NCBI GenBank assembly: GCA_035711845.1
Contig: DASTBU010000128.1
Location: forward strand, 1-29,560
Direction of reading: 5' to 3'
Origin: DASTBU01 sp035711845
Lineage (GTDB): Bacteria > Acidobacteriota > Vicinamibacteria > Vicinamibacterales > 2-12-FULL-66-21
Length of the DNA: 29,560 nucleotides
In this document: one piece after another, positions 1 through 9,343 of the stretch
How positions within the stretch are numbered: the stretch's first letter is position 1
Layout of the letters: each line of letters begins with the position of its first letter
Notes under the pieces: model-generated
The model's database searches: none
What the model was told of the DNA's origin: nothing
The model's input: the letters and a program-made list of their open reading frames with translations, nothing else
Position numbers and translations under genes: made by a program

Positions 1-2404
1 GGGCCTCGGTTGGCGCGACCAGGGTCGCGCGGCGCGCCGGGATGTAGCTCGCCAGGAACGCAACGCCGCCGAGAAACAGCGCAACGCCGGCGAAGGTGAC
101 CGGATCGGTTGCCGAGACGCCGAACAACAGCTTCTCGAGCAGCCCGGTGCCGACGAGGGCGCCGCCGATACCGACCGCGAGCCCCGCGATCGCGGGCATC
201 ATCCCCTGTCGCACGATCAGCCCGCGCACGTCGCGCGCGCTCGCGCCCAGCGCCATGCGAATGCCGATCTCCCGCGTCCGCTGCGAGACGGCATAGCTGA
301 TCAGGCCGAACACGCCCACGGCGGCCAGCGCCAGCGCCACGACGGCAAACGCCGAGATGAGCAGCGTCCGGAAGCGCGGTTCAGCGACCGACCGGTTGAG
401 GAGCCACTCGAGTGTGGCGATCTCGCCGGGCGGCAGCTCGGGATCGATGGCGCTCAGCTGGGCGCGGACGAGCGACGCCACCGTCGCTTCGGGGGCGGCG
501 CTCCTCACCGCGATCGTCGTGAAGGGAAGGGGAAACTGCGGATACGGAATGTACAGGACTGGCGGCGGCTCCTGGTCGAGCCCCATTTGCCGTGCGTCGC
601 CCACGACACCGACGACCGGAATCCAGGGCGTGTCAGCCTCGGTGCCGAACCGCAGGCGCTTGCCCACCGCGTCCGCGCCCGGCCAGTACTTCCGTGCCAG
701 CGTGGCATTCACGATGGCCACCGGCGGCGCGTCGGCGCCGTCCGAATCCCTGAACGTGCGTCCGCGCACGAGAGGAACACCGATCGCCTCGAAGTACCCG
801 CCTGATACCGAGCCGATGTTGGCGAAGGGCAGATACGCGGGGTCGGCAGGGCGGCCTTCGACCATGAAGGTTCCCGACGCGTTGTCCCCCCGAAGCGGTC
901 CGGGAAAACCGACCCCTACCGACTCGATCTCGGCGCGTTTGGCCAAACCCTCGACGATCCGACGGTACAACTCACTCTGGGCGGCGGCCGTGGGATACCG
1001 TGTTGTGGGCACGAGAAGAGTGACGATGGTGACGTGCCCGGGCTGAAATCCGGAATCGACGCGCTGCAACCTGAGAAAGCTGTTCACGAGGAGCCCCGCG
1101 CTGGCCAGCAGGACGAGCGTCAAGGCCACCTCGGTGACGACCAGGCCTGCCCGCGCCCCTGCGCGGCCGGAGCTTCCGCGCTCACCGCCCTGTTTCAGGG
1201 CAGTCCCCGCATGCGCACGCGAGGCCTGCAAGGCGGGCATGATGCCGAAGAGCATGCCCGTCACGATGGCGACGCCGAGCGTGGCGAGGGCGACAGTGCG
1301 ATCGAGCGCGATCTCCTCGGTGCGCGGGACTCCAGTCGGCAGAATCCCGACGAGCAGCACGACCAGCCACGCGCCGAGCAGTAGACCACCGAGTCCGCCG
1401 ACCAGTCCGAGCACGAGGCTCTCGATGAGCAGCTGGCGAACGAGGCGGAGACGACCGGCCCCGAGTGCCGCGCGGACGGCAAGCTCTCGCTGCCGTCCGG
1501 TCGCGCGCGCGATCAGCAGGCTCGACACGTTCGCGCATGCGATCAACAGCACGAGCGCGACGGCGGCCTGCATGATCAGCAGACCGTCCCTCACGTCGCC
1601 CACGATGAATTCCCGAAGCGGCGTCACGCGGATTCCGCGCTGCTCGGTTGTCCTGGTGCGGCGCTGCTGCAGCACGGCCGCGAGGCGGTTCATGTCCTCT
1701 CCCGCCTGACCGAGCGTGACACCGTCACGCAGCCGGGCGATGGCTTCGAAGTACCGGACGTCGCGCTCCTCGGGCCGATCGGCCTGGTCCACCGGAGAGG
1801 GAGGCACATCCCTCTGCGACAGCACCCAGACGCGCGCCTCGGCCGGCCACCCAGCCCGTGACGGAACGACTCCGACAACGGTGTGCGGCTCACCGTCGAG
1901 TCGCAGGCGCGCTCCCACAGCCTGCGGAGAGCCGCCAAAAAGCTGGCGCCAGGCCTCCGTGCTCAGCACCACGGAACGCTCCCTCGACGCCTGGTCCGCG
2001 GCCCGGCTGAAGGTTCGGCCGAGCGCTGCCGGCACGGCGAGGACGTCGAAGAAATCGACCGTGACGAAGGCGCCCTCGAGTTGCACCGGCTCGCCGGGCT
2101 TCACCGTGGCGGCGAACAGGCTGGTCCGGTAGCCGGCGAGCGCGGTCAGCGACTGGTTCTCGCGTTGAAGATCCAGGAATTCACCCGCGGAGTGCAACCC
2201 GCTGTTTTCCTCGGGACGAGACGTCATGACCCTCACGATTCGATCGGCGTCCCGGTAGGGCAGCGGTCGCAGCAGCACGCCGTTCACGACGCTGAAGATG
2301 GCTGTATTCGCACCGATCCCGAGCGCCAGAGTGGCCACTGCCACCGCCACGAAGCCTGGCGTCTTGCGGAAGGTGCGGATCGCGTATCGCAGATCGTTCG
2401 CCAC
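1..2404 (-). CDS. ADOP-family ABC transporter permease (third in operon, C-terminus cut by window edge)
   Basis: The frame is open from a GTG at 2404 to the window edge, giving 801 complete codons. It ends in a typical final MacB/FtsX segment (FLASYIPARRATLVAP), so only a few residues are missing. The N-terminus reads MANDLRYAIRTFRKTPGF followed by a hydrophobic TLALGIGANTAIFSV segment. A central ALVLLIACANVSSLLIAR segment marks the first FtsX-type transmembrane block, and ISYAVSQRTREIGIRMALGA marks the second. This is the duplicated MacB periplasmic-core plus FtsX layout of acidobacterial duplicated orphan permeases. The GTG was chosen because AGGAGAG lies 6 nt upstream and the preceding permease stops one base before it, so the two are probably translationally coupled. 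The substrate is unknown, and no ATPase is encoded nearby, as is usual for this family. Confidence 0.9.
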   Translation of the reverse strand, partial: MANDLRYAIRTFRKTPGFVAVAVATLALGIGANTAIFSVVNGVLLRPLPYRDADRIVRVMTSRPEENSGLHSAGEFLDLQRENQSLTALAGYRTSLFAATVKPGEPVQLEGAFVTVDFFDVLAVPAALGRTFSRAADQASRERSVVLSTEAWRQLFGGSPQAVGARLRLDGEPHTVVGVVPSRAGWPAEARVWVLSQRDVPPSPVDQADRPEERDVRYFEAIARLRDGVTLGQAGEDMNRLAAVLQQRRTRTTEQRGIRVTPLREFIVGDVRDGLLIMQAAVALVLLIACANVSSLLIARATGRQRELAVRAALGAGRLRLVRQLLIESLVLGLVGGLGGLLLGAWLVVLLVGILPTGVPRTEEIALDRTVALATLGVAIVTGMLFGIMPALQASRAHAGTALKQGGERGSSGRAGARAGLVVTEVALTLVLLASAGLLVNSFLRLQRVDSGFQPGHVTIVTLLVPTTRYPTAAAQSELYRRIVEGLAKRAEIESVGVGFPGPLRGDNASGTFMVEGRPADPAYLPFANIGSVSGGYFEAIGVPLVRGRTFRDSDGADAPPVAIVNATLARKYWPGADAVGKRLRFGTEADTPWIPVVGVVGDARQMGLDQEPPPVLYIPYPQFPLPFTTIAVRSAAPEATVASLVRAQLSAIDPELPPGEIATLEWLLNRSVAEPRFRTLLISAFAVVALALAAVGVFGLISYAVSQRTREIGIRMALGASARDVRGLIVRQGMMPAIAGLAVGIGGALVGTGLLEKLLFGVSATDPVTFAGVALFLGGVAFLASYIPARRATLVAPTEA

Positions 2405-2405
2405 G

Positions 2406-4820
2406 TCATTCTCTCCTGAGCGCGATCGCGGGATCGATCGACAGCGCGCGGCGGGCCGGGAGGTAGCTGGCCAGAAGCGTCACGGCGACGAGGATCGTCG
2501 TCACACCGGCAAGCGTGACAGGGTCGGTCGAGGACACGCCGTAAAGCTGCGCTGTCAGGCCGCGCGCCAGTCCGAGGGCCAGGATCAGCCCGAGTGCGAG
2601 GCCGGTCCCCGCCAGTCCGAGCGCCTGACGCAGCACCAGTCCCACGACGTGCCGGCGTTCGGCGCCGAGCGCGACCCGGATGCCGAGCTCGTGCAAGCGG
2701 AGCGTGACCGAGTACGCGATCACGCCGTAGAGCCCCACGGATGCGAGCACCAGGGCCAGCAGCGCAAAGGCGCTGATCAGCACCGTGCCGAATCGCGTTT
2801 GCGCAACTGATGCGGCCACGACATCAGCCATCGGCCGCACACGGCTCACCGGCTGATTGCGATCCACGGCCCACACTGCCGCGCGCATCGTGCCGGCGAG
2901 CAGTTCGGTGGACGCATTCGAACGCACGGCGATGCGCAGGAACATGAAGGGGTCGTGCGCGTATGGCATGTAGATCTCCGGCTTCGGTGCGGTCCCGAGC
3001 GATGCGTGCCGGACGTCGCCCACGATACCCACGATCTCGCGCCACACCGTCGTGCGCCCGCGCGTGAGCGCCAGGCGCTGGCCGATTGGGTCGGCATCCG
3101 GCCAGAACTTGCGCTGCGTGGCCTGATTGATCACGACGACCGGGGCGGATTCGACGCGGTCGGTGGATCCGATCGCCCGCCCTCGCACCACCGGGATTCG
3201 CATCGTCGGGAAGTACCCCGCTGTGACCGCTCGCACGTTCGCGATGAGCGGCTGGTCCCGATCGGGGACCATGCCTTCACGGTAGAAGCCGAAGGACATG
3301 TTCGTGTTCGACAGCGGGAGGTTCGTCGTGCCGCCGGCCGACTCGACGAGCGGGTTGGCCCTGAGCTGATGGAGCACCGCGTCGAAGAAGGCGGCACGCT
3401 GCGACGGGTCGGCGTACTTCTGCTGGGGGAGCACGACCTCCATGGTCATGACCTGGTCGGCGTCGAAGCCGGGCGCTTCCGATGTCAGCTTCCAGAACGT
3501 GCGCGCGAGCAACCCGGCCCCGACGAGCAGCGCCAGCGACAGCGCCAGCTCCGCGATGACGACGGCGTTGCGCGCGCGGCGGCGTCCGACGCTCGCGGTG
3601 GCCTTCCTCCCGGATTTCAGCCAGTCTCCGGAAACCCGGCCGAATACCGCCATTGCCGGCGCCAGGCCGGAGACAATCGCCGTGGCCAGCGTGATGGCGG
3701 CCGTGAAGGCCAGCACGCGCAGGTCGAGCCCGACTTCGGCGATGCGCGGGATGTCCGCCGGGCTGAGCGCGACGATCGCGTCGCGCGCCCAGAGCGCCAG
3801 CAGCACGCCGGTGATGCCTCCCAGTACGGCGATAACGAGGCTTTCGGCCAGCCACTGACGGAGGATGCGCGGCGTCGTGGCCCCGAGTGCCGCCCGGACC
3901 GTCATCTCGTTCTCTCGCGCGAGCGCCCGCCCGAGCGTCAGATTCGCCACGTTCGCGCACGCGATGAGCAGCACCACGCCTACCGTTCCGAGCAGGAGGA
4001 GCAGCGCCGGCCTCACGTCGCCGACCAGCGCGTCGCGCAGCGAGAGGACCGTGGCGCCGCGGCCTTCGTACATCTCCGGAAAGCGCCCGCCGAACCGCGC
4101 CGTGATCGCGTTCAGGTCCGCCGCGGCTTGCTCGCGCGTGACACCGGGCTTCAGCCGGCCGACGGTGTCCAGGTAGAACGAGAGGCGCTGGTCGTCAGCG
4201 TACTCTTCTTCCGGAAGTGCCAGCGGCGTCCAGATCTGTGCCTCGGCCGGGAATGCGAAGCCAGGTTGCGCGACGCCGACGACCGTGTGGCGCTCCCCCG
4301 AGAGCTCCACGGTCCGGCCCACGAGCGATGAATCTGCGCCGTAGCGGCTGCGCCACAGGTCGTAGCCGATGACCGCGACGGGCGGCTGGTTGGGCCGATC
4401 GTCCGCGCGCGCGATCAGCCGACCCGCGGCGGGCGTAGCTCCCAGCGTATCGAAAAAGGTCCACGCCACGTTCGCCCCCGGGATGCGTACCGGCTCGCCG
4501 GCGCCGGTGAGGATGAACGTCGAGCCGCTGTAGGGCGCGAGGCTCGACAGCGTCGTGTTCGCCATCCAGTCCCGGGTCGTCGGCGGCGCCAGCGGCATGG
4601 TGCTGTCGCCGGGCCTGTCCCCCCTGGCGGGCAGGCTCTCGTGCAGGGCGACGAGCTCGGACGGCCGCGGATACGGCAGCGGCCGCAGCAACACGCCGCT
4701 GACCACGCTGAAGATCGCGGTGTTGGCGCCGATTCCCAACGCGAGGGTGATCGCCGCGACAGTCGTGAACCCCGGCGTGTGGGCGAGCGCGCGCACGGCG
4801 TATCGCAAGTCGTTGGTCAA
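2406..4820 (-). CDS. ADOP-family ABC transporter permease (second in operon)
   Basis: This 804-residue inner-membrane protein starts MTNDLRYAVRALAHTPGF. It has an N-terminal membrane helix (about 20-42), a first MacB-like extracytoplasmic domain, an FtsX block containing LLIACANVANLTLGRALA and RAALGA, then a mid-protein helix (NAVVIAELALSLALLVGAG). A second extracytoplasmic domain and a terminal FtsX block (YSVTLRLHELGIRVALGAE) follow. The length is normal for ADOPs. The start codon is TTG, chosen because AGGAG lies 7 nt upstream and the protein begins with the family's conserved DLRYA motif. It sits 30 nt after the first permease and one base before the third. Known MacB-like permeases couple cytoplasmic ATP hydrolysis to export or mechanotransmission; what this copy moves cannot be told from the sequence. 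Confidence 0.93.
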   Translation of the reverse strand: MTNDLRYAVRALAHTPGFTTVAAITLALGIGANTAIFSVVSGVLLRPLPYPRPSELVALHESLPARGDRPGDSTMPLAPPTTRDWMANTTLSSLAPYSGSTFILTGAGEPVRIPGANVAWTFFDTLGATPAAGRLIARADDRPNQPPVAVIGYDLWRSRYGADSSLVGRTVELSGERHTVVGVAQPGFAFPAEAQIWTPLALPEEEYADDQRLSFYLDTVGRLKPGVTREQAAADLNAITARFGGRFPEMYEGRGATVLSLRDALVGDVRPALLLLLGTVGVVLLIACANVANLTLGRALARENEMTVRAALGATTPRILRQWLAESLVIAVLGGITGVLLALWARDAIVALSPADIPRIAEVGLDLRVLAFTAAITLATAIVSGLAPAMAVFGRVSGDWLKSGRKATASVGRRRARNAVVIAELALSLALLVGAGLLARTFWKLTSEAPGFDADQVMTMEVVLPQQKYADPSQRAAFFDAVLHQLRANPLVESAGGTTNLPLSNTNMSFGFYREGMVPDRDQPLIANVRAVTAGYFPTMRIPVVRGRAIGSTDRVESAPVVVINQATQRKFWPDADPIGQRLALTRGRTTVWREIVGIVGDVRHASLGTAPKPEIYMPYAHDPFMFLRIAVRSNASTELLAGTMRAAVWAVDRNQPVSRVRPMADVVAASVAQTRFGTVLISAFALLALVLASVGLYGVIAYSVTLRLHELGIRVALGAERRHVVGLVLRQALGLAGTGLALGLILALGLARGLTAQLYGVSSTDPVTLAGVTTILVAVTLLASYLPARRALSIDPAIALRRE

Positions 4821-4850
4821 CTCGTTTCTCCTGACGGTGATCGCGCGGGA

Positions 4851-7334
4851 CTACTCGGATCGAAGCGCCACGACGGGGTCGATGCGTGAAGCCCGGAGGG
4901 CCGGGCCGAGCGTTGCCGCGAGCGCCACGAGGGCCAAGAGGGCCGCCGCCCCGCCAAACGCCAGGGGATCGAGCGGCGTGATCTCGTACAACAGCCCCGA
5001 CAGAAGGCGGGCAAGCGCGAGCGACGCGGCCAGGCCGGCCGCCAGCCCGGCGGCCATGAGGCGCACGCCCGACAGGACTACCATCGCCGCCACGTCGCGC
5101 GCACGACCGCCGAGTGCGAGGCGGATACCCATCTCGCGCGAGCGGGCAGCCACCGACCACGCCACGATGCCATAGACTCCGACGACGGCGAGGATCAGCG
5201 CGAGCGAGGCAAAACCGGAGAGCAGCAGCAGGTTGAAGCGGGGCTGCGCGGTAGCGCTCGACAGCAGCTCCGTGCCCGTCGCGATGGAGGCGATGGGCTG
5301 GCCTGGATCGATCTCGTGGACGATTCGACGGAGGTGGCCCGCGAGATGAAGCGGCTCCTCGCCGCGCACGACAATCGTCAGGTCCCGCACGGGCCGCTGT
5401 CGGAAAGGCACGAAGACCTCGGGAACCGGCTGGGCGCGAAGCGTGGCATGCCGCACGTCCGCGATCACGCCGACGATCTCGCGCATGCCCATCGCAGCGT
5501 CCAGCGTCGGCGGGCCGTCGGGCCGATATCGGAGGGCTTCGAGCGTCAGCGCTGCGCGCCGGCCCCTCGGGTCGGTTCCGTCGAACGCTCGCCGCGCGAG
5601 GGTCTCGTTGACGACCATGACGCGCGCCGAGCTCGCGCCGTCTTCCTCGACAATCCCCCGGCCCTCGACGAGCCTCATCCCGATCGCGCGGAAGTAGTCT
5701 GGCGTGACGGATCGATAGTGCGCCTGCAGTTCCTGTCCCGGCACAGGCGGTGGCTGCCCCTCGACGAGCAGCGGCGTCGATCCATCGAACCCGGACAGCG
5801 GGAGGAACTCGACTGCCCCGGCGGCCGCGACGCCGGGCTCGGCCCGAAGCTGCTCGAGCAGCCGTTCGACGAAGCCGAGCGCGGCAGCCGGCGCAGCGTA
5901 GCGCGCCGGCGCAAGGTTCAGGTCGATGGTCACGACGCCGCCCGGCTCGAACCCGGGATCGATCGCCTTGACGCGCACGAACGTGCGCAGCACCAGGCCG
6001 GCGCCGACCAGGAGCACCGCCGCCAGCGCGACCTGCACGACAACGAGGGCCCGACGGAGCCGTCCGTCGCGCCGCCCGCTCGTCGTCTGCGAGGAGGTCT
6101 GCCTGATGAGATCGATCACGTTGGTCCGGGCGGCCGCAAGGGCGGGCACGAGCCCGAAGCCCAGGCCCGTCAGCAGCGAGAGAGCAGCCGTGAAGAGCAG
6201 GGCGGTGCGGTCGATGACGATCCGCTCGGCGTCTATCGTGTAGGGCACGAACAGGCTCGGGGCGGGCGCCGGCAAGAACCTGACGAGATCCACGCCCCAG
6301 GCGGCCACCAGCACACCCAGAGCCCCGCCAGCCAGCGCCAGGATGACATGTTCGGTCAGTAGCTGGCGCACGAGCGTTCGCCGCGAGCCGCCAAGCGCGT
6401 GGCGTATGGCCAGCTCGCGCTGGCGCGCGGCTCCGCGCGCGAGAAGCAGGCTGGCGACGTTCGCGCACGCGATGAGCAGGACGAAGACGACGGCCCCCGA
6501 CAGCACCAGCACCGCGGAGCGCAGGTTGCCCGCGACCTGGTCCGTCAGCGGAAGCACCGAAATCCCACGGCCCCGGTTCAGGCCAGGATATTCGCGTTCG
6601 AGGGCCGCGGCACGCGTTGCCGCCTCGGCACGCGCCTGTCCCAGCGTCGTGCCCGGAGCCAGCCGCGCAATGGCCGCCATCGATCGCACGCCGCGGGCGT
6701 ATCGCCGCTGCACGAACGGATCTGGCCCGAGCGGCATCCAGACCTCCGTGTCGCGCCGGAAGCTCAGGAACCGGAACCCGGCCGGCATCACGCCGACGAT
6801 TTCGTAGCTGCGGCCATCGAGGACGAGCGAACGCCCGACTACGGCCGGATCGCCACCGAATCGACGCTGCCAGAGCGAGTGCGCGATGACGACAACCGGA
6901 GGGGAGGCCGGAGCATCCTCGTTCGGCCTGAACGCGCGTCCGAGCGCAGGCCGGACGTCGAGAACGTCGAAGAACGACGCGCTCGTGATCGCCATCTGGA
7001 CCTGTTCCGGTTCCTTGGCCGCGAGGGTCGCGCGGCTGAGCGCCCACGCCGCCATGCCGGCGAACGCACGGCTCCGGCTCTGGACGTCGAGGAAATCCGG
7101 CAGCGAGAACGGGAGCGCGTCGTCGCCCTCTGCGGGCCGGGTCGTGGCGAGCAGGACGAGGCGTTCGGCGTTCGGGAAGGGGAGCGGATCGAGCACGACG
7201 GTTCGCGCGACGCTGAAGAGCGCGGTATTCGCGCCGATCCCGAGGGCAAGCGTCAGCAGCGCAATCCCGGTCACCGCCGGCGCCCGGAGCAGCGTTCGAA
7301 CCGCGTAACGGATGTCGCTGGCCGTGTGCCGCAT
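4851..7334 (-). CDS. ADOP-family ABC transporter permease (first in operon)
   Basis: This 827-residue permease begins MRHTASDIRYAVRTLLRAP at an ATG at 7334, preceded by AAAGGA 6 nt upstream. A frame extension to 7391 exists but would remove the ribosome binding site from the leader, so it was not used. Domain order is helix (LLTLALGIGANTALFSVA), MacB-like core, FtsX block (VFVLLIACANVASLLLARGA and LAIRHALGGSRR), middle helix (ALVVVQVALAAVLLVGAGL), second core, and a final FtsX block (VAARSREMGIRLALGGRAR) ending RIDPVVALRSE. It is the promoter-proximal gene of the three-permease operon, and its upstream region carries paired palindromes and direct repeats that could be regulator sites. No PadR-type regulator, often found beside ADOP genes, is visible in the window. 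Confidence 0.93.
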   Translation of the reverse strand: MRHTASDIRYAVRTLLRAPAVTGIALLTLALGIGANTALFSVARTVVLDPLPFPNAERLVLLATTRPAEGDDALPFSLPDFLDVQSRSRAFAGMAAWALSRATLAAKEPEQVQMAITSASFFDVLDVRPALGRAFRPNEDAPASPPVVVIAHSLWQRRFGGDPAVVGRSLVLDGRSYEIVGVMPAGFRFLSFRRDTEVWMPLGPDPFVQRRYARGVRSMAAIARLAPGTTLGQARAEAATRAAALEREYPGLNRGRGISVLPLTDQVAGNLRSAVLVLSGAVVFVLLIACANVASLLLARGAARQRELAIRHALGGSRRTLVRQLLTEHVILALAGGALGVLVAAWGVDLVRFLPAPAPSLFVPYTIDAERIVIDRTALLFTAALSLLTGLGFGLVPALAAARTNVIDLIRQTSSQTTSGRRDGRLRRALVVVQVALAAVLLVGAGLVLRTFVRVKAIDPGFEPGGVVTIDLNLAPARYAAPAAALGFVERLLEQLRAEPGVAAAGAVEFLPLSGFDGSTPLLVEGQPPPVPGQELQAHYRSVTPDYFRAIGMRLVEGRGIVEEDGASSARVMVVNETLARRAFDGTDPRGRRAALTLEALRYRPDGPPTLDAAMGMREIVGVIADVRHATLRAQPVPEVFVPFRQRPVRDLTIVVRGEEPLHLAGHLRRIVHEIDPGQPIASIATGTELLSSATAQPRFNLLLLSGFASLALILAVVGVYGIVAWSVAARSREMGIRLALGGRARDVAAMVVLSGVRLMAAGLAAGLAASLALARLLSGLLYEITPLDPLAFGGAAALLALVALAATLGPALRASRIDPVVALRSE

Positions 7335-7353
7335 GATCAATCCTTTGCCGAGA

Positions 7354-7410
7354 CCGTGGTTGCACGGCTGAAGTGACACATTCGTACACATTCACGCCGT
7401 GCAGGCACGG
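7354..7410. promoter_or_regulatory. Candidate operator region of the ADOP operon: two 14-bp palindromes flanking an 8-bp direct repeat
   Basis: Two near-identical palindromes, CCGTGGTTGCACGG (7354-7367) and CCGTGCAGGCACGG (7397-7410), differ only at three central positions and start 43 bp apart. Between them ACACATTC occurs twice, at 7376-7383 and 7386-7393, exactly 10 bp apart. They lie 20 to 76 bp upstream of the first ADOP start codon. The repeats are seen directly; that a dimeric regulator binds them is inference. No clear -35/-10 pair was recognised here. Confidence 0.45.
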
Positions 7411-7528
7411 GCGAGTGCAGCGGGAATAGCCAAACCGCTGCCACCGTGTTCGCCAGCCGTAACCCGTTGCACGCCAGCGGCATGTAGGACTCCCGCGCTC
7501 GACTGCGCGTCGTCTCGGGCGTCCGCTC

Positions 7529-7547
7529 GTGGGACGACTGGTCCCAC
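7529..7547. other. Inverted repeat GTGGGAC-5-GTCCCAC
   Basis: Perfect 7-bp arms (7529-7535 and 7541-7547) enclose a 5-nt loop, with a further GGGAC at 7551-7555. The repeat lies in the divergent space between the ADOP operon and the DUF72 gene, about 75 bp before the latter. It has no T-run, so an operator is more likely than a terminator, but nothing else supports either role. Confidence 0.35.
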
Positions 7548-7604
7548 CACGGGACAGCCGGCCGCCGCCTAAGTGCTGACTTCCATTTCGCGGACGGGTC
7601 CTAA

Positions 7605-7612
7605 GCTACACT
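7605..7612 (+). promoter_or_regulatory. Candidate -10 element GCTACACT for the DUF72 gene
   Basis: TACACT (7607-7612) fits the TAnnnT form of a -10 hexamer and ends 7 nt before the ATG. Transcription would start at or next to the start codon. There is no Shine-Dalgarno sequence in front of this gene. The same GCTAnACT string occurs upstream of the kinase gene. No good -35 is visible. Confidence 0.35.
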
Positions 7613-7619
7613 GGCCCGA

Positions 7620-8324
7620 ATGCCGCAACAGGTGTTGGTGGGAACCTCAGGCTACAACTACCCGGAATGGCGTGGGACGTTCTATCCCGACAAGCTCGCG
7701 ACGAACAAGATGCTCGCCTACTACGCCGAGCGGTTCCGCACGGTGGAGATCAACTACACCTTTTACCGCATGCCGACCGAGAAGCTGCTGGCAGGCTGGG
7801 CGGAGGGAACCCCGGAGCATTTCACGTTCACGCTCAAGGCGCCGAGGCGGATCACGCACGATGCCAAGCTCCAGCGCTGCGAGGAACTGCTGCAGACCTT
7901 TTGTCGCACGGCCCGTACCCTGGGTCCGAAGCTGGCGACGCTGCTCTTCCAGCTTCCACCACACTTCAAGAAGAGCGCCGACGTGCTCCGGGCGTTCGTG
8001 GAGCTGATCCCCGAGGACACCAGGGCCGCCTTCGAGTTCCGCCACGCGTCATGGCTCGACAGAGAGACGTTCGACCTGCTGCGCAGCCGGAATCTGGCGC
8101 TCTGTGTGGCCGACAGCGAAAAGATGAGCACCCCCGTGGAAATGACCGCCGATTACTCCTACTTCCGCCTGCGCGACGAGGGGTATCAGGACGGCGACAT
8201 CCAGCGATGGGCGGCGACGATCGGCAACATCCCGGTCACCACGGCATACGTCTATTTCAAGCACGAAGAGCAGGGGCTCGGGCCGGCGTTCGCCAACAGG
8301 TTCATCGCCGCCCTCAGCGCGTGA
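7620..8324 (+). CDS. DUF72 (YecE-like) family protein
   Basis: The 234-residue protein opens with VGTSGYNYPEWRGTFYP, the characteristic start of DUF72 TIM-barrel-like proteins. Further family-typical stretches are the VEINYTFYRMP segment, the FTFTLKAPRRITH segment and FEFRHASWLD in the middle, with AYVYFKHEEQGLGPAFA near the end. The length is close to the usual size. The biochemical role of DUF72 proteins is not established. The start follows directly on a -10-like TACACT and has no ribosome binding site, so the mRNA may be leaderless. It converges with the YheT-type hydrolase gene and their 3' ends overlap by 11 bp. Confidence 0.9.
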   Translation: MPQQVLVGTSGYNYPEWRGTFYPDKLATNKMLAYYAERFRTVEINYTFYRMPTEKLLAGWAEGTPEHFTFTLKAPRRITHDAKLQRCEELLQTFCRTARTLGPKLATLLFQLPPHFKKSADVLRAFVELIPEDTRAAFEFRHASWLDRETFDLLRSRNLALCVADSEKMSTPVEMTADYSYFRLRDEGYQDGDIQRWAATIGNIPVTTAYVYFKHEEQGLGPAFANRFIAALSA

Positions 8325-9300
8325 TCGCCGTCGCGAACGCGATGAGGCGGCTCTCGGCCCAGTAGCCGTCGTCAACGTTGCGCGCCTCGGTCAGAAAACC
8401 GCAGTGCCCCCCGTGGCGGGTGACGATCAGCTGAATGTTGGGGTTGCCGGTCACCCTCGGATCCCTGAATGGGTCGGTCGGAACGAACGGGTCGTCTTCC
8501 GCGGTGATGATCAGCGTGGGCACCTGAATCCTGTCGATGACCCGCATCGCGCTGGCCCGATGATAGTAGTCGGTGGCATCGCGAAAGCCGAAATGCGGCG
8601 CCGTGTACACCTCGTCGAATTCGCGGACGGTCCGGATCTGCCTGAGCGGCTCGAGCGGGAAGCGCCCCGGTTGGCACTGCGCCTTACGGCGCATCCGCGC
8701 TTTCAGTCCGCGCACGAAGTTCCACTGGTAGACGAGGTTCTGGCGCCGCTCGAGCGCGCGGACGCACTCGCCGAGCTCCATCACCGGTGAGACGGCGCAG
8801 ACACCGCGCAGTTGCGGGGGGACCCTCGTTCCGTGATCGCCCGCAAGCTTGAGCGCGAGGTTGCCGCCGAGCGAGTAGCCCGCGACAACGACGCGCTGGA
8901 CACCATCATCGCCCGCGACCTCCGCAATCACGTGATCGGCATCGCCGGTGAGGCCCGAGTGATAGAGCCCCTCGGCGAGATGCTCGGTCTCCCCGCAGTT
9001 GCGCTGATTCAGGAGGACGACGCTGAAACCCGCGCGCCATGCCTTGTTCGCCAGACCCCGCATGTAGTGAGCGCGGCTCGATCCCTCCAGTCCATGTAAC
9101 GCGAGCAGGAGCGGGCTGCGCCGCCGATCGGGTTGCCAGTGGCAGTGTCCGAGCACGCGGGTGCCCGGCGCCACCTCGAACAGGCGCTCCGACGGCTCGG
9201 GCAGAGCGGGAAAAGCACGAGGTCGGCCCCACGCATAGATGGTCATCAGGTGACCGTTGCGCAGGCGTTTTCGGGGTTCGTACTCGAGCTGGATCGACAT
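8314..9300 (-). CDS. YheT-type alpha/beta hydrolase
   Basis: This 328-residue predicted serine hydrolase carries the nucleophile elbow GYSLGGN (Ser about 143), the acid in TAEDDPFVP (Asp about 269/270) and the catalytic His in RHGGHCGF (about 299). The early motif LRNGHLMTIYAWGRP is typical of the YheT/COG0429 group. The ATG at 9300 was preferred over one 48 bp upstream because MSIQLEYEPRKRLRNGH matches where the family usually begins; no strong ribosome binding site is visible for either. No signal peptide is seen, so it is probably cytoplasmic. The substrate is unknown; relatives are annotated as esterases of short or medium acyl chains. Confidence 0.9.
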   Translation of the reverse strand: MSIQLEYEPRKRLRNGHLMTIYAWGRPRAFPALPEPSERLFEVAPGTRVLGHCHWQPDRRRSPLLLALHGLEGSSRAHYMRGLANKAWRAGFSVVLLNQRNCGETEHLAEGLYHSGLTGDADHVIAEVAGDDGVQRVVVAGYSLGGNLALKLAGDHGTRVPPQLRGVCAVSPVMELGECVRALERRQNLVYQWNFVRGLKARMRRKAQCQPGRFPLEPLRQIRTVREFDEVYTAPHFGFRDATDYYHRASAMRVIDRIQVPTLIITAEDDPFVPTDPFRDPRVTGNPNIQLIVTRHGGHCGFLTEARNVDDGYWAESRLIAFATAITR

Positions 9301-9343
9301 CAACGGATGAGTGGATAAGTGTACTCCACGGGTCGATAGGTAC

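Noticed and set aside
2955..4331. Plus-strand frame of 458 codons inside the second ADOP gene
   Set aside because: Highly charged Arg/Asp/His composition with no domain, typical of antisense frames in GC-rich DNA.
4195..7395. Minus-strand frame of 1066 codons spanning two ADOP genes
   Set aside because: It is an Arg/Ala/Gly-rich alternate frame of two genuine permease genes whose own frames carry all the family motifs.
9310..9318. DnaA-box-like TTATCCACT on the minus strand
   Set aside because: It is a single 8/9 match with no cluster, no AT-rich unwinding region and no dnaA or dnaN nearby, so not an origin.
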